Positions 33,725 through 44,289 of a stretch of DNA of 64,000 nucleotides are shown here, piece by piece. Location of the stretch: positions 67,391,188 through 67,455,187 of the forward strand of contig CM067370.1 of NCBI GenBank assembly GCA_034401795.1, read 5' to 3'. Numbering within the stretch: position 1 is the stretch's first letter; each line of letters starts with the position of its first letter. This stretch comes from Chaetoderma sp. LZ-2023a (lineage: Eukaryota; Mollusca; Caudofoveata; Chaetodermatida; Chaetodermatidae). Position numbers and translations under genes: made by a program. The notes beneath the pieces are model-generated. The model was given only the letters and a program-made list of their open reading frames with translations, was not told the origin of the DNA and ran no database searches.

Positions 33725-34700
33725 AAGAGGCCCAAGGGCCTGTGGCGCTCACCTGGACCATTAGCATTTGAACCATTTGCATTTAAATAGATACGAGAGC
33801 CTAGAGTCTAGAGTAGAATTCATTAGTGAAATTTGGTTGAAATATGGCCATAGGATTCTTTCAGCCTAATTTGGTTAAAACCGGTCAAAATGGTAAGGAA
33901 AAGTAATTTGACAATTTCCAGTACATTTTTCATAAAATCTCAGATTTTCACCCAAAAAAATGATGAATCAAAATTTTGAATGGAAGTTCTGGAGCCTACG
34001 ACCATAGGGTCCTTTCAGCCAAATTTGTTTGAATGGTAAGGATAAAAAGCATTTTGATCATTTCCGGTACGTTTTTCTAAGATTTTCACGCAAAAAATTG
34101 ATGAATCAAAATTCTGAATGGATGTTCCAGAACCTATGGGTATAGGATTCTTTCACCCTAATTTGGTTAAAACCGGTCAAAATGGTATGGAGAAGTAATT
34201 TGACAATTTCCAGTACATTTTCCATAAAATCTCAGATTTTCACCCAAAAAACTGATGAATCAAAATTTCGAATGGAAGTTCTAGAGCCTACGAGGGTCCT
34301 TTCAGCCAAATTTGGTTGAATGGTAAGGATAAGAAGCATTTTGATAATTTCCGGTACGTTTTTCTAAGATTTTCACCCAAAACAATGATGAATCAAAATT
34401 CAAAATGAAAGTTCTGAACCCTACGACCATTGGGTCCTTTCAGCCCAATTTGGTTGAAATTGCTCAGAATGGTAAGAAGTATTTTGACAATTTCCGGTAA
34501 ATTTTTAATAAAATCTAAGGTTTTGACCAACAAATTGAGGAATCAAAATTCTGAATGCAAGTTCTGGAGCCTACAACCATAGAGTACTTTCAGCCAAATT
34601 TGGTTGAAATCGCGCAAGCGGTTAATGAGGAGTGGTGTTTTAAAGCAAAAGTCGACAGATGGACGGTCGCCATGGCATAAGCTGAGCTAATAATTTGACT
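33725..34700. repeat. GCTCACCTGG-family element with tandem core
   Basis: Opens ACAAGAGGCCCAAGGGCCTG followed by GCTCACCTGG (33747-33756). It contains about five core units with GACAATTTCC(A/G)GTA and AAAATCT.AGATTTTCACCC, and closes with GATGGACGGTCGCCATGGC. The usual terminal CCAGGTGAGC is degraded to CTGAGCTAATAA. Confidence 0.8.
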
Positions 34701-35049
34701 GGGAGCCATGACAGCAAAATGTTCCAATCGACTTTTTAAATCGAATTTAAAATATTCAAAAGCAAAAGGACTGAAGCGTAACAACTGGCATAGAATCTGA
34801 TAATGGTGATGTTTAAATCTTAATCTTCAAGTGCACAAGATGGCTAAAACATGAAGATGTAGCTTATCTTTGATATTTAATTCAGTAAACACTTGAAATG
34901 TCAAAATAGGCCAATACATAGCGTCACTGACATTGTGGTCATCAATGCGTGTTTACCGTTGCATAGATCATAAGTCACTACGTGATCATTCTAGTGCACA
35001 TAGCCATAATTATAAGTGCTTGATCTTAATGAGCTATATTGTACCTCAC

Positions 35050-35126
35050 CTGTCATCAGCAGCAGCCAGGTATGGCTTGGCACCATCCAGCAATGAGGTC
35101 AGAGCTATAGTGGCACCAAGACGACA
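35050..35126 (-). CDS. HEATR6: HEATR6 exon (residues 354-379)
   Basis: Acceptor ATATGCAG, donor GTGAGG. 25 codons plus two bases: CRLGATIALTSLLDGAKPYL and AAADD. It matches the TRACALQVLSAILEG segment of vertebrate HEATR6 and runs straight on from KDPKPK of the exon at 36267-36389. Confidence 0.93.
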
Positions 35127-36266
35127 CTGCATATAACAATACATGTGCACAATCATCATGTGTTTAATAGGGTACATTGAAACTGATTTACATTATATAT
35201 GCATTTGACAACCCTCAATGAAGTGTCTTGCTATCTTCAGAAAGAATCAACGCAGCCAATACTGTTACAATTACATTAATTTGTTTGTCAATCAAGCATA
35301 CATTTCATTATCCAACTTGCCCTGTATCAAGCTCTGCATGACAAGTGGTCAGAGATTAGCTTGTACAAGCAGATACATGGATTATCCCAATAGCCAACAT
35401 CAATTATTCTACATAGTCTAATGCCATGGTATCTTTAGACATTCATTGCACAAACCTGTTAACTACTCTCATTTGTCTCAAGTTATGTTGACAATATTGA
35501 AACTAATTCTCCTTAGAAAGCAACAGGTTCCAGTAAAATTAGGTTCAAAAGTAAATAATTCATTGCATTATATGGATGACAGGATTAACATATGAACCAG
35601 TGACCACACACAAAGGCGCTACCAAACTCTGTTCCACATCCACCAAAGAAGCACAATCACCCTTTTTTTAATGATTACCGGTAGTTAAATGCTTTTATCG
35701 ACTGTGACACATTATCAGACACTTCACTTCAACACACTCTCCCTTCCAGCTCTACCAGAACCACAATATTTGAGAATGAAACTTATCATGCAGTCAATTC
35801 AGAACTACTCTCTCGTGAAAAATCATCACAACATGTATGACTAAGTCTGTGAATATACATACATGTAACTTGTCTTAATAGAAGACACTATGGAACAAAA
35901 ACAAAAATCTGGAAAACTGTCATTTATAGGCATGTGTTTTGATACATGTATAGGGAGTGAATATATTGGTTCCTTGCTTCTGGGATTAATGGAGTTGTAC
36001 TTTATTTAAGCATGTTTGTACTGTAATTAAAACGTACATTAACCCTTGCCACACTGATGTCAATATTCTATCTTTTACTGTGTCAATAGAAGAGAAACTG
36101 GTGCACATTTTCCAACAATTTTGGTGGACGATGTTGCTGCCTACGTCAGCACCATCTTCCACCAAATTTGTAGAAAAATGAACACCAGCTCATCTTTTAA
36201 TTTAATTTGAAAATTTAAAATTTTGACATCAGAGCTGTAAGGGTTAACAATGACTAATTTACTGAC
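35127..36266. other. Intron segment
   Basis: AT-rich intron of about 1.1 kb between two exons. I recognise no gene or mobile element. A weak inverted pair lies near 36100-36200 (AACAATTTTGGTGG and CCACCAAATTTGT). Confidence 0.55.
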
Positions 36267-36389
36267 CTTAGGTTTAGGATCCTTTAATATACACGTGAAT
36301 AATGTGCTGGTCTGAGGAGAGCCAGAACCAGGCGGAGAGTCAGGTAAGAATGATGACCAATATCCAAACAACACCTTCTTTTCACACAC
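36267..36389 (-). CDS. HEATR6: HEATR6 exon (residues 313-353)
   Basis: Acceptor TTGTACAG, donor GTCAGT, phase 0 at both ends, 41 codons. It encodes VCEKKVLFGYWSSFLPDSPP, then LFTCILKDPKPK. The near identity to the EKKVLYGYWSAFIPDTP and LKDPSPK blocks of vertebrate HEATR6 was the strongest single clue to the gene. Confidence 0.96.
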
Positions 36390-36511
36390 CTGTACAACAT
36401 TAAAACATAAATAGCTTCAAATCACACACATGTACAACATCAAACAAATAAATAGCTTCTAATCACACGTCTACAACATTATAGACATCAATAGCTTCTA
36501 ATCACACACAT
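36382..36511. repeat. 40-bp minisatellite over the exon acceptor
   Basis: Three units of about 40 bp (starting TCACACACCTG, TCACACACATG, TCACACGTCTA at 36382, 36422, 36463), each ending AATAGCTTC. The first unit contains the real splice acceptor of exon 36267-36389. Confidence 0.85.
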
Positions 36512-37432
36512 ACCTAATTTTTAGCTGTTCATGCCTATATAACGTCCATTGCCAATTCTCATCAGTTGGTGGACTCCAGGCAATAAGACATCAATGGGCC
36601 ATAGTTTAATAATTTTATCAACAGAATTTATTTCTAAAATTGTGTGGTTAATTTTCCAACCATTTAACCAGTAGTCATGCAGTGTAAACGTCATCAATAT
36701 ACGGTGAGGAGCATTTAAAGAAAATCTTATCTCACAGAATGAGAGTTCTAATAGTATCACACACAAAAAAATCACAACTTGTTAAAAAATGTAATCAATG
36801 CAGAATTTCCATTAGTAATGCATAAGAAATATTTATAGGTTAACATATGGTAATCATTAATGCTTTCAACAATGAAATCTCAAGATTGCCAATCCAAGAC
36901 AGCCATACAAAGATGCTAAATAATTTGAAAATATAACGAAAAATTATTTACCTCTACGGCATATGGAAATTATTTGAGTCTAGATTTCGTGACCATCCCA
37001 TACAGGTATCGTAAATCACACATTAGTAAATACAAGTTTTTTGGGTCAAGTCATTTTAATTTCTTAGCAGTTTTACAACAGCAAATGTATCTAATAGAAG
37101 TCGCATCCAAATTTCAGCAGTTTATTTACATGAAATTTTTTTCGTGAGTTAAATAACTCAAAAATGTCAAATAAAAAGAAATTTGTACAGAAATTTTGCA
37201 ACAACTTCACAAAACACCCTCAAAATTACGGCACTTCCTTATATGAAACAACTCCAATCAATGAAAAATGTTATCCAATGGGTACCCATTAAACGGAGGT
37301 AATCGGATCGAATGTATAATACTAGGTCACCATCACGTAATGATTACTATATGAATATAGTAATTTCTGAGTTCCCAAGTCCAGCATATTAGGTCTGTAA
37401 GTCGGAAATGATTCTACCGATTACTTGCTCTT
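36512..37432. other. Intron segment
   Basis: AT-rich intron with no recognised gene or repeat family. The insertion point of DIRS copy C is at its right edge (37433). Confidence 0.6.
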
Positions 37433-37830
37433 TAAACGAAATCTAGGATTTCTTTTTTCACGAGAGAGTTGATACTTACCTCCCTAATACTTTTGATATT
37501 GCTAAATATTGGCTTTCACTCAATAAACACTCAGATTTAAAACAGTTAGGTGCCCCTACTGGGCAGGGAGTCAGAGCGTAGTCTGGCGGATGCCAGCCCC
37601 ACCACCGCGCATGCGCAGACTAGCACTTCCTCTGACTAGATTATTGGCTGACACACATGCAACTATTAAGAGCCTGAAGACCGAGCCTCTGTGGGGTGGA
37701 GAGGCCGGGTCCGTATCTAGGGAGGTAAGTATCAACTCTCTCATGAAAAAAGAAATCCTAGATTTCGTTTATTTCACTTCAAGAGTATACTTACCTCCCT
37801 AATACTTTTGATATTGCCAGAATTCGAAAG
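37433..37830. repeat. Left terminal repeat and circle-junction region of copy C
   Basis: Terminal repeat 37433-37630, then a unit reading GGGAGGTAAGTATCAAC, then GAAATCCTAGATTTCGTTTA joined to TTTCACTTCAAGAGTATAC, then CTTACCTCCCTAATACTTTT. The joined pieces are the inverses of the two element ends. Confidence 0.92.
37607..37616. promoter_or_regulatory. NRF-1-like palindrome
   Basis: CGCGCATGCGCA (37606-37617) fits the NRF-1 consensus YGCGCAYGCGCR at every position. It lies in the 3' terminal repeat of this minus-strand element; the matching 5' copy is at 44324-44333. Confidence 0.5.
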
Positions 37831-38348
37831 TGAATCTGGCGGGAGGGAGGCGAGGTCAAAAGACCAGCTCATCCCTATACGCTTTTCTGCGTTTAAGGCA
37901 CTTAAACTTCTGAAACTGTAAGAAAAACAGTCAGGGTTTGACTAACCATCGGATAACACCACCGATGTATGAGAGATGACCGAATGTCATATGCGCTCCC
38001 CCCCCCTCCTTCCAGGGAGGAAGAGTCGACTGACCTCAATGTCCTATACGCTCTCTACGTACAAGTGCCATGTACTACAGGACAGAGACGAAAAAGCTCC
38101 ATTTTCGTAACTCTCAACAATGAACCACACAAATACACAAACCATCACCATCTTAATAACGGGTAATCGTGACAATACAATCAACAACGGACAACACATG
38201 AACAAGACTGACCTTGTTGAAAAGGCTGCTGACATCATCTTCCCATTGGTAAAGACTGATGCAGGCCCAAAAAAGTGGGTGTTTCCATAAATTAATTGTG
38301 AAATATATAAGTAATGAGGAAAAACCACCTCAAAAAATATAAACCGAT
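37831..38348. other. 3' non-coding region of DIRS copy C
   Basis: Non-coding sequence between the recombinase stop and the circle-junction region, shared with copy B (16870-17395): GGCGGGAGGGAGGCGAGGTC and AAGACCAGCTC recur in both. No gene is seen. Confidence 0.7.
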
Positions 38349-41285
38349 TTATTTTTTCAAAACCGACAAGGCGAGAGGATTAGAGGTGTCACGGAGATAA
38401 TGGTCTGTAAAACTTGACTCACAGTGCCACTGAGCCACCGACATAATATCATCCACAGGGACCCCATTAAATAGGGCCGTGGATGTCACTACGCCGCGGA
38501 CACTGTGAGCCTTGGCCACGTCAACCTGCTTCCCGGTGGCGGATTTATGGCAAAACTGAATGCATTCCACAATCCACCTGGAAATGGTGTCCTTAGAAGC
38601 CCTCCCATGGGGTTCAATATATGACAACCATAACGCTGACTGGTCGGTGCGCCATGCCGCCGTACGTTGTTTGTACCGGCGCAGCGCCCGGACGGGACAC
38701 CATGCTTTAGAATTAGGATCATATCTAGTTAAAGCAGGCAAAATAATAGGTTGACCTGGATATTTCAACGACTGATTTTTAGCCAAGAAATTAATCCTAG
38801 GTAGCAGCTTAAGGCCTTCCCCTGAAACCACAAAACGGTCATCCTCGGCTGATAAGGCATGAATCTCACTCCTACGCCTAGCCGAGGCCGCAGCAATTAA
38901 AAACACAGTCTTCAGTGTTAATAGTTTCATAGAAATGGAACTAAGTGGTTCAAAAGGCTTATCACCTAGTACTTGAAGCACTAGCGATAAACTCCAAGAC
39001 GGAATCACAGGTGGATTCCTTGGTCTTAGATTGCCCATGCCTTTAATTAATACATTCAATGTATTTACTTCATCACTTCCCCTCTTAGCCAAGCAAGGAA
39101 TAACAGACATTAATGCTGACTTATAACCAGCAATAGAGTTAGGTTTGAGGCTATAGGCATCATAGAGGTGACAGAGGAAATCAGCTACTACTTGAATAGA
39201 TGAATCCATTGGATCAATACATCTTTTTGAGCACCATTCTGCAAATCTGTTGATTTTATAATTATATGCTCTGGAGGTTGACCCCCTCCTGGCTTTGGCC
39301 ATAAACATGGCTGCTTGCTCAGAAAAGCCCTCCTTAATTCTAGATTCCTTGACAACATCCACGCAGTCAATCGGAACATTGACGGATTGTTGTGAAGGGC
39401 CTTGCCCTGGAAGATAATATCGTCCATCAGAGGCAGAGGAACCGGATTGCAGACCAGAAGGTCCAGCAGATCCGTATACCATGATCGGCTTGGCCAATCC
39501 GGGGCGATCAGAAGCACTTGGCATTCCTCTTGTCTGATTTTCTGAAGAATTTTTGGAATCAGGATTGCTGGAGGGAATGCGTATGCATACATTCTCCCCC
39601 AGCTGATAGCTAACGCATCTGTTGCGAAAGCGCTTGGATCCGGAATCGGAGAGACGTACGTGGTCATCTTCGCATTCTTCTTCGTTGCGAACAAACCGAT
39701 GTTGGGTTTCCCCCAATGGTCGAACAGACGATCCGCCACACATTGATTTAGTTGCCATTCCGTGGGTAAAACACTCATCCTTCGGCTCAATGAGTCTGCT
39801 AGCAGGTTTAACCTTCCCGGAATATGAACTGCTTTCAAGGTAATCTGGTGATCCAGACACCAACAAAGCAGTTTCCATGTCATCATACAGAGACTGGGCG
39901 ACTTCGTTCCGCCCTGGCGGTTTATGTAAGTCACAACTGTTGAGTTGTCTGAACGAATAAGAACAATCTTGCCCTGAACTTTCTGTAAGAAATGTTCCAG
40001 GCCCAGGACTACTGCTCTTAGCTCCAGTAGATTTATATGTTCCTTTGACTGTTCCAGATTCCAAAGCCCTGATATCGTGGATTCTTCCAGGCAAGCTCCC
40101 CAGCCCTCCATCGATGCATCTGTATACACAGTCACCTGAGGGTGGGGAGGGGTTAGCAAAACCCCCGGCAAGAGATTCTCTGTATTCAACCACCATTGCA
40201 GGTGGTGAATCAGAGGCGCCAACACTGACACATTCGAGTCCAGCGAACCTGTACTCTGGGTCCATTGTGTCATGAGAAACAACTGGATCGGCCGCCTGCG
40301 TAAGGCGGCCTGAGGAATGACTGGTTCCAACGAAACCATCAACCCCAGCATTCTCAAGTAAACCCGTGCCAGGACATGACGACTGTCGCACACTGACTGA
40401 ATCAATGAGATGAGTATCTGAACTCTCTCCTGAGTAGGATAAACATATCCTGTCTCTAGATCGAAGAACATCCCCAGGTAAACAAACTTCTGGGATGGAG
40501 TCAGCTCTGATTTTGGGAAATTGATCATCCAGCCCAAGTCTGTGAGAATTTTCAAAACAATCTCCAGATTGGCGGACAAACTTTCCCGGGTGTGCGCTTT
40601 CAACAGTCAGTCGTCTATGTACGTGTGGACTGCTATGCTTCTCCTGCGGAGGTATGCTGTGATCGCAAGAACCACACGGGTGAAAACCCGAGGAGCCGTG
40701 GAAATTCCGAAGGGCAACACCCTGAATTCCCACTGTCTGCCCTGGAATGCAAATCTCAGGAAGCGACAGAAACTCCCGTGGATGGGGATGTGGAAATAAG
40801 CGTCCTTCAAATCTATCGACGCCGTCCACATCCCCCTCTCCAACCCCGCCAACACCGAGCGCACCGTTTCCATCTTGAAACTGGGCGTCTCGATGAACTT
40901 GTTCAATGGCTTGAGGTTGAGAATCGGTCTCCACCCTCCGGTGCGTTTTGTTACTAAGAACAGGGTTGAATAGAAGCCCGGACACCTTTGTGCCGGCTGA
41001 ATAGCTCCCTTTTGTATGAGGGAATTTATCTCCTCCTCGATACACAACCTTTGCTCTGGATCTCTCGGAATGGGAGTCCAGACTGGCACCAGAGACAGTC
41101 GCGACGGCGGGCCTGTCACCCACTCTGGATGATACCCGACGGAAAGCCATCGCAAGACTAAACGGTCCTGAGTTAACCGTTCCCACTCTTGCATGTGGTC
41201 GGCTAGCCGGCCTCCCACCGGTCCACCTAGGGACCGCGGTGGACACGAGGCATGCAAGAGCGGCACTGTCTCCGTCGCCATACAC
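38349..41285 (-). CDS. DIRS tyrosine recombinase ORF, 978 codons, overlapping RT
   Basis: The last 300 or so residues are a tyrosine recombinase. The N-terminal SAM-like part has NYKINRFAEWCSKRC and VADFLCHLYDAYSLKPNS. The catalytic part has ARRRSEIHALS (Arg), HSVRGVVTSTALFN (His-x-x-Arg) and VAQWHCESSFTDHYLRDT (His, Tyr). It would integrate the circular cDNA in the nucleus. The preceding 650 or so codons are open in the alternate frame over RT and RNase H (39350-41285) and show no known domain. The ORF is in the same frame as gag, separated by a stop at 41319-41321. The start at 41285 is the first Met after that stop; the true start is uncertain. Confidence 0.85.
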   Translation of the reverse strand: MYGDGDSAALACLVSTAVPRWTGGRPASRPHARVGTVNSGPFSLAMAFRRVSSRVGDRPAVATVSGASLDSHSERSRAKVVYRGGDKFPHTKGSYSAGTKVSGLLFNPVLSNKTHRRVETDSQPQAIEQVHRDAQFQDGNGALGVGGVGEGDVDGVDRFEGRLFPHPHPREFLSLPEICIPGQTVGIQGVALRNFHGSSGFHPCGSCDHSIPPQEKHSSPHVHRRLTVESAHPGKFVRQSGDCFENSHRLGLDDQFPKIRADSIPEVCLPGDVLRSRDRICLSYSGESSDTHLIDSVSVRQSSCPGTGLLENAGVDGFVGTSHSSGRLTQAADPVVSHDTMDPEYRFAGLECVSVGASDSPPAMVVEYRESLAGGFANPSPPSGDCVYRCIDGGLGSLPGRIHDIRALESGTVKGTYKSTGAKSSSPGPGTFLTESSGQDCSYSFRQLNSCDLHKPPGRNEVAQSLYDDMETALLVSGSPDYLESSSYSGKVKPASRLIEPKDECFTHGMATKSMCGGSSVRPLGETQHRFVRNEEECEDDHVRLSDSGSKRFRNRCVSYQLGENVCIRIPSSNPDSKNSSENQTRGMPSASDRPGLAKPIMVYGSAGPSGLQSGSSASDGRYYLPGQGPSQQSVNVPIDCVDVVKESRIKEGFSEQAAMFMAKARRGSTSRAYNYKINRFAEWCSKRCIDPMDSSIQVVADFLCHLYDAYSLKPNSIAGYKSALMSVIPCLAKRGSDEVNTLNVLIKGMGNLRPRNPPVIPSWSLSLVLQVLGDKPFEPLSSISMKLLTLKTVFLIAAASARRRSEIHALSAEDDRFVVSGEGLKLLPRINFLAKNQSLKYPGQPIILPALTRYDPNSKAWCPVRALRRYKQRTAAWRTDQSALWLSYIEPHGRASKDTISRWIVECIQFCHKSATGKQVDVAKAHSVRGVVTSTALFNGVPVDDIMSVAQWHCESSFTDHYLRDTSNPLALSVLKK

Positions 41286-41569
41286 ACCGGAGTGGTTCTT
41301 ACCGCGGTAAGCGTCCTGTCAGGACCGATAACCACGCCCAGATCCTCGCGCGCCCCGCCCCGCCCCGCGCGCACCTCGGTGCGCGGGCGGCTGCCTGGCT
41401 GACTGCGCCTGAGGAACCTGCGCCCCCCTCGCTGCTGGCCGAATCGCACGCGGCCGAGGCCAACGCTGCGACGGTGGCTGGCCTCTGACCTGGCCAGCAC
41501 CACCTCGAGCCTGCAGGGGACGATACGCCGGGGCCGCGGCGCGAACGTTAGCACGACGCAGCACATCAA
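39188..41569 (-). CDS. DIRS reverse transcriptase-RNase H ORF with one internal stop
   Basis: One frame from 41569 to 39188, broken only by TGA at 40607-40609, directly after YIDD where the other copies have Trp (YIDDWLL). RT blocks: GGWRPILNLKPLNKF, WTASIDLKDAYFHIPI (motif A Asp), LPFGISTAPRVFTR, TYIDD. RNase H blocks: VTVYTDASMEGWGACLEE, INLLELRAVVLGLEHFL and VLIRSDNSTVVTYINRQG supply the catalytic Asp-Glu-Asp. A further conserved segment (LFATKKNAKMTTYVSPIPDP, WPSRSWYTDLLDLLV) sits where DIRS elements carry a Dam-methyltransferase-like domain; that name is from family knowledge, not from motifs here. Its 5' end overlaps gag by about 250 nt. Confidence 0.9.
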
Positions 41570-43298
41570 ACTGCTCGCGCAGCGCCCTCTGGTTATTCAC
41601 CAGGGTGACCGTCTCCTGGAGGTGTCGACATCCCTCACCTCCAAAAAGACCAGGGCCCGTCATAGGCGTACGCAGTAGCCTATTGTACAGGTCCTGAGAC
41701 GGGCACAGATTGTCCAGGGCAAACGTGCGTCTTGCCCTGACACTCCTGGTCACCGCCCGAGTCATACAGTCCAGCGCCAGGTTAATACCATCCTGGATGG
41801 TTCGCTGGACAGTGACCGGACTTGGCTGGCGCGATGCGGATGCCGTTACTACCCCCTGTAACAGCTGGGAGACGTGGGACAGAGCGGCAATCGAAGCCCT
41901 CCCACTCTCCTCCGCATCACGCAACGCGGTATTCGCCGAACGCAACGCGTTCGAGCACAAGACACCCGTGTCAGAACGGGAGCCTGGCCGCGCATCTTCA
42001 CCCAAAGCCGCGCGGTCATCCACGCTGGGCTTGGGTACCACACCGTACCGCTGGTAATCCAGGGGCACGATGCGACAACGCCTGGCCACCTCGCGAGGGG
42101 CCTTCGCGAGACGTCCACTCGACTTAATGGACGACTCCGCCGCCTTGAACATGTCAACGACATGCTCCGCCAGCGGCAGAGAAGGCATAGCGTTAGCAGT
42201 CGGTTTCCCAGCTAACCACGGCGTGTGAACACGCTGGCTAGCCGACTGCTCCACGGGCAGATCAGGCCTAACGCTCACCAACCACTGGCAAGCGTCATAC
42301 CAATCCTCCTCCGTGGCTAACTGCGAGCGCTCTACAAGACGGGGTCCTTCGTCTTCCTCCTGAGCGCAAGCAGTAGAGCTTGACGGCGGGTATGCTGATA
42401 CACCTGGCAAGCCAGGGAAAACACGCGGGCCTGACAGCACCGGCATGAGAATATCACTGGTTTGACCAGGAGCAGGCACCGTGGCAGAGCGTGGGGTATA
42501 TATAGTCTCACCACGGGCCCGGCCAGCACCAGCAACACCCTCGGCAAGCCGAGGTATGCGGTACCGCTGGCCATCAGCAGCGCCCTGGGCCACCACCTGA
42601 GCCGCGGACTTTACTCCAGGGTGAGTAAAACCGTGGAATAAGGCGCCTGTATTCCCCGCGAGGGGTGCACAAACGTCTTCATCCATGTCCACGTCGTCAG
42701 ACGGCGACCCTAGCAGGTAATCCTCATCACCCTGGTCAGAAAGATTAGACCCCGGGTCAGCAAAGAGAGCTAACCCGGGCTGATCAGGAACGGTGCCATA
42801 GGAGGTACTGGCCACCGCGGCGTGCGGATACCCCTGGACTGATAAGCAGCCCGCGGGTTCCAGCGACAACCGTCCACGGTCCCCTATCGGCGCGGCAATA
42901 AGCCTGCTGCCAGGGCCGTGGAACGCCCCCTCTAATGGGGCCACCTCTGAATCGTCGAACAACGGAAGCGGACTAAGGAAAATCGATCCAGAGGCGGGGA
43001 TTACCTGCTCCGAAGCCGATGATGAGGACAGTAAAGGATTTGGTCCAGGAAGCATGCCACGAAGCAACCCTGGAACCAAATCCTTTATTGCCCTCTTCAT
43101 CTCTCCCAACATCTCGGTCCGGAAGGCCTCCATATCCACCGCGGACGAGACCTTCCCCTTACCCTTCCTACTTACAACCTCTCGTTTCCGCTTCTTCTTC
43201 TTCTCCTCCTCTACCACCTTGTCCGTCGCCTGTAAGCAGCACAAGAATTCGGACATTAACTCGCCCCCCCAGTGCTTACATATGTCACAATTAACCAA
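41319..43298 (-). CDS. DIRS gag-like protein
   Basis: 659 codons from the first Met after an upstream in-frame TGA (about 43340). The conserved Cys-rich lead (CYQCSPCGPLVNCDICK) extends upstream of this Met, so the true start probably lies further 5', perhaps after splicing at the CAG ending 43383. Then: KKKKRKRE basic stretch, MEAFRTEMLGEMKRAIKDLV, acidic/Ser-rich middle, EEDWYDACQWLVSVRPDL, LPLAEHVVDMFKAAESSI, FALDNLCPSQDLYNRLL, HLQETVTLVNNQRALREQF, and an Arg/Gly/Gln-rich C-terminus suited to nucleic-acid binding. A structural/RNA-binding role is inferred. Confidence 0.85.
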   Translation of the reverse strand: MVNCDICKHWGGELMSEFLCCLQATDKVVEEEKKKKRKREVVSRKGKGKVSSAVDMEAFRTEMLGEMKRAIKDLVPGLLRGMLPGPNPLLSSSSASEQVIPASGSIFLSPLPLFDDSEVAPLEGAFHGPGSRLIAAPIGDRGRLSLEPAGCLSVQGYPHAAVASTSYGTVPDQPGLALFADPGSNLSDQGDEDYLLGSPSDDVDMDEDVCAPLAGNTGALFHGFTHPGVKSAAQVVAQGAADGQRYRIPRLAEGVAGAGRARGETIYTPRSATVPAPGQTSDILMPVLSGPRVFPGLPGVSAYPPSSSTACAQEEDEGPRLVERSQLATEEDWYDACQWLVSVRPDLPVEQSASQRVHTPWLAGKPTANAMPSLPLAEHVVDMFKAAESSIKSSGRLAKAPREVARRCRIVPLDYQRYGVVPKPSVDDRAALGEDARPGSRSDTGVLCSNALRSANTALRDAEESGRASIAALSHVSQLLQGVVTASASRQPSPVTVQRTIQDGINLALDCMTRAVTRSVRARRTFALDNLCPSQDLYNRLLRTPMTGPGLFGGEGCRHLQETVTLVNNQRALREQFDVLRRANVRAAAPAYRPLQARGGAGQVRGQPPSQRWPRPRAIRPAARGAQVPQAQSARQPPAHRGARGAGRGARGSGRGYRS

Positions 43299-43382
43299 GG
43301 GACCACAAGGGCTACATTGATAGCACAGATGAGGTCAGAACTTTTCATGAAGAAAACGTCCACAGGACGCGCAACCCGGTCC

Positions 43383-44289
43383 CTGAAACAGGGCAAAGGA
43401 CAAGGAGTATGAGCAACTAGTTAAGCTTAGAAACTCAATCCAACTCAAAGAGAAGGAAAACGATCATAAAGATCAATATACATCAGAAACCAGCATAGCG
43501 CTTGAATTGCTGATAAACACATAGCCAGGCTGATTATGACGTCATTAATCCCGTGACAGGAAAAATTCGATCCCAACAAAACATCCAAGTGCAAGGACGA
43601 ATTGTATGCTGAATGGATAAGTCGACTACACAACCATCAGATACATATAGATAACTCTTTTCTGGCAAAAATGTTAATTATCTCCCTTTGTTTGTTTACA
43701 ATAATTAACATCACCACATTATCAATAACTAGATACCTGACACTTTGTATAGACAAACCATCCAACGTGACGAACCGGAGAACTCCACCATCTGCACGCC
43801 TCTTAACTCTCTCCACCTCATGGGGAAGGAATTGGATCAAGAGGGCAAAGTGAGAAGACCTTTATACTAGGCCTCCAACTCACTGGACATATTTTTTCAT
43901 TTGGTTAGATAACCTAACAGTGTTAGTAGGAAATGGAACCATGGTGGAGAGAAAACTAACTCTCTGCTACTGTGATGTCACCACCTAGCGTCATACAGAC
44001 CTGTGGACATAAACAGAAAGAGAAATTAGTCTTAGGTAGCACCGAGTTGACATAAACCAACTAACCAAGGCGCTTATCACGGTAAACGCGAGTCCCGGAA
44101 ACACAATACACCGGGAAGAAAACTCGCTAATTTTACTAGAAGTCACCTGATTTAAAGGTCCTGAGTCCTCCTGTGGCGAAGTGTTCCCTCCTGCCATACA
44201 AATCAGATACTATCACTCCAAAATATACACCAAATAACAGTTTAAGAGCAAGAAAAGCTTATGACTCAAAAAGACATGTGTGTTCTCTT
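43383..44289. other. 5' leader of DIRS copy C
   Basis: Non-coding sequence between gag and the 5' terminal repeat. On the minus strand it ends with CTTTGCCCTGTTTCAG immediately before a Cys-rich reading frame (GCASCGRFLHEKF), a good 3' splice site. GGCTGATTATGACGTCA is shared with copy B. Confidence 0.6.

Noticed and set aside
38349..41285. 978-residue ORF as a novel host protein
   Set aside because: Its last third is a DIRS recombinase, and the rest lies over RT/RNase H in another frame inside a terminal-repeat-bounded element.
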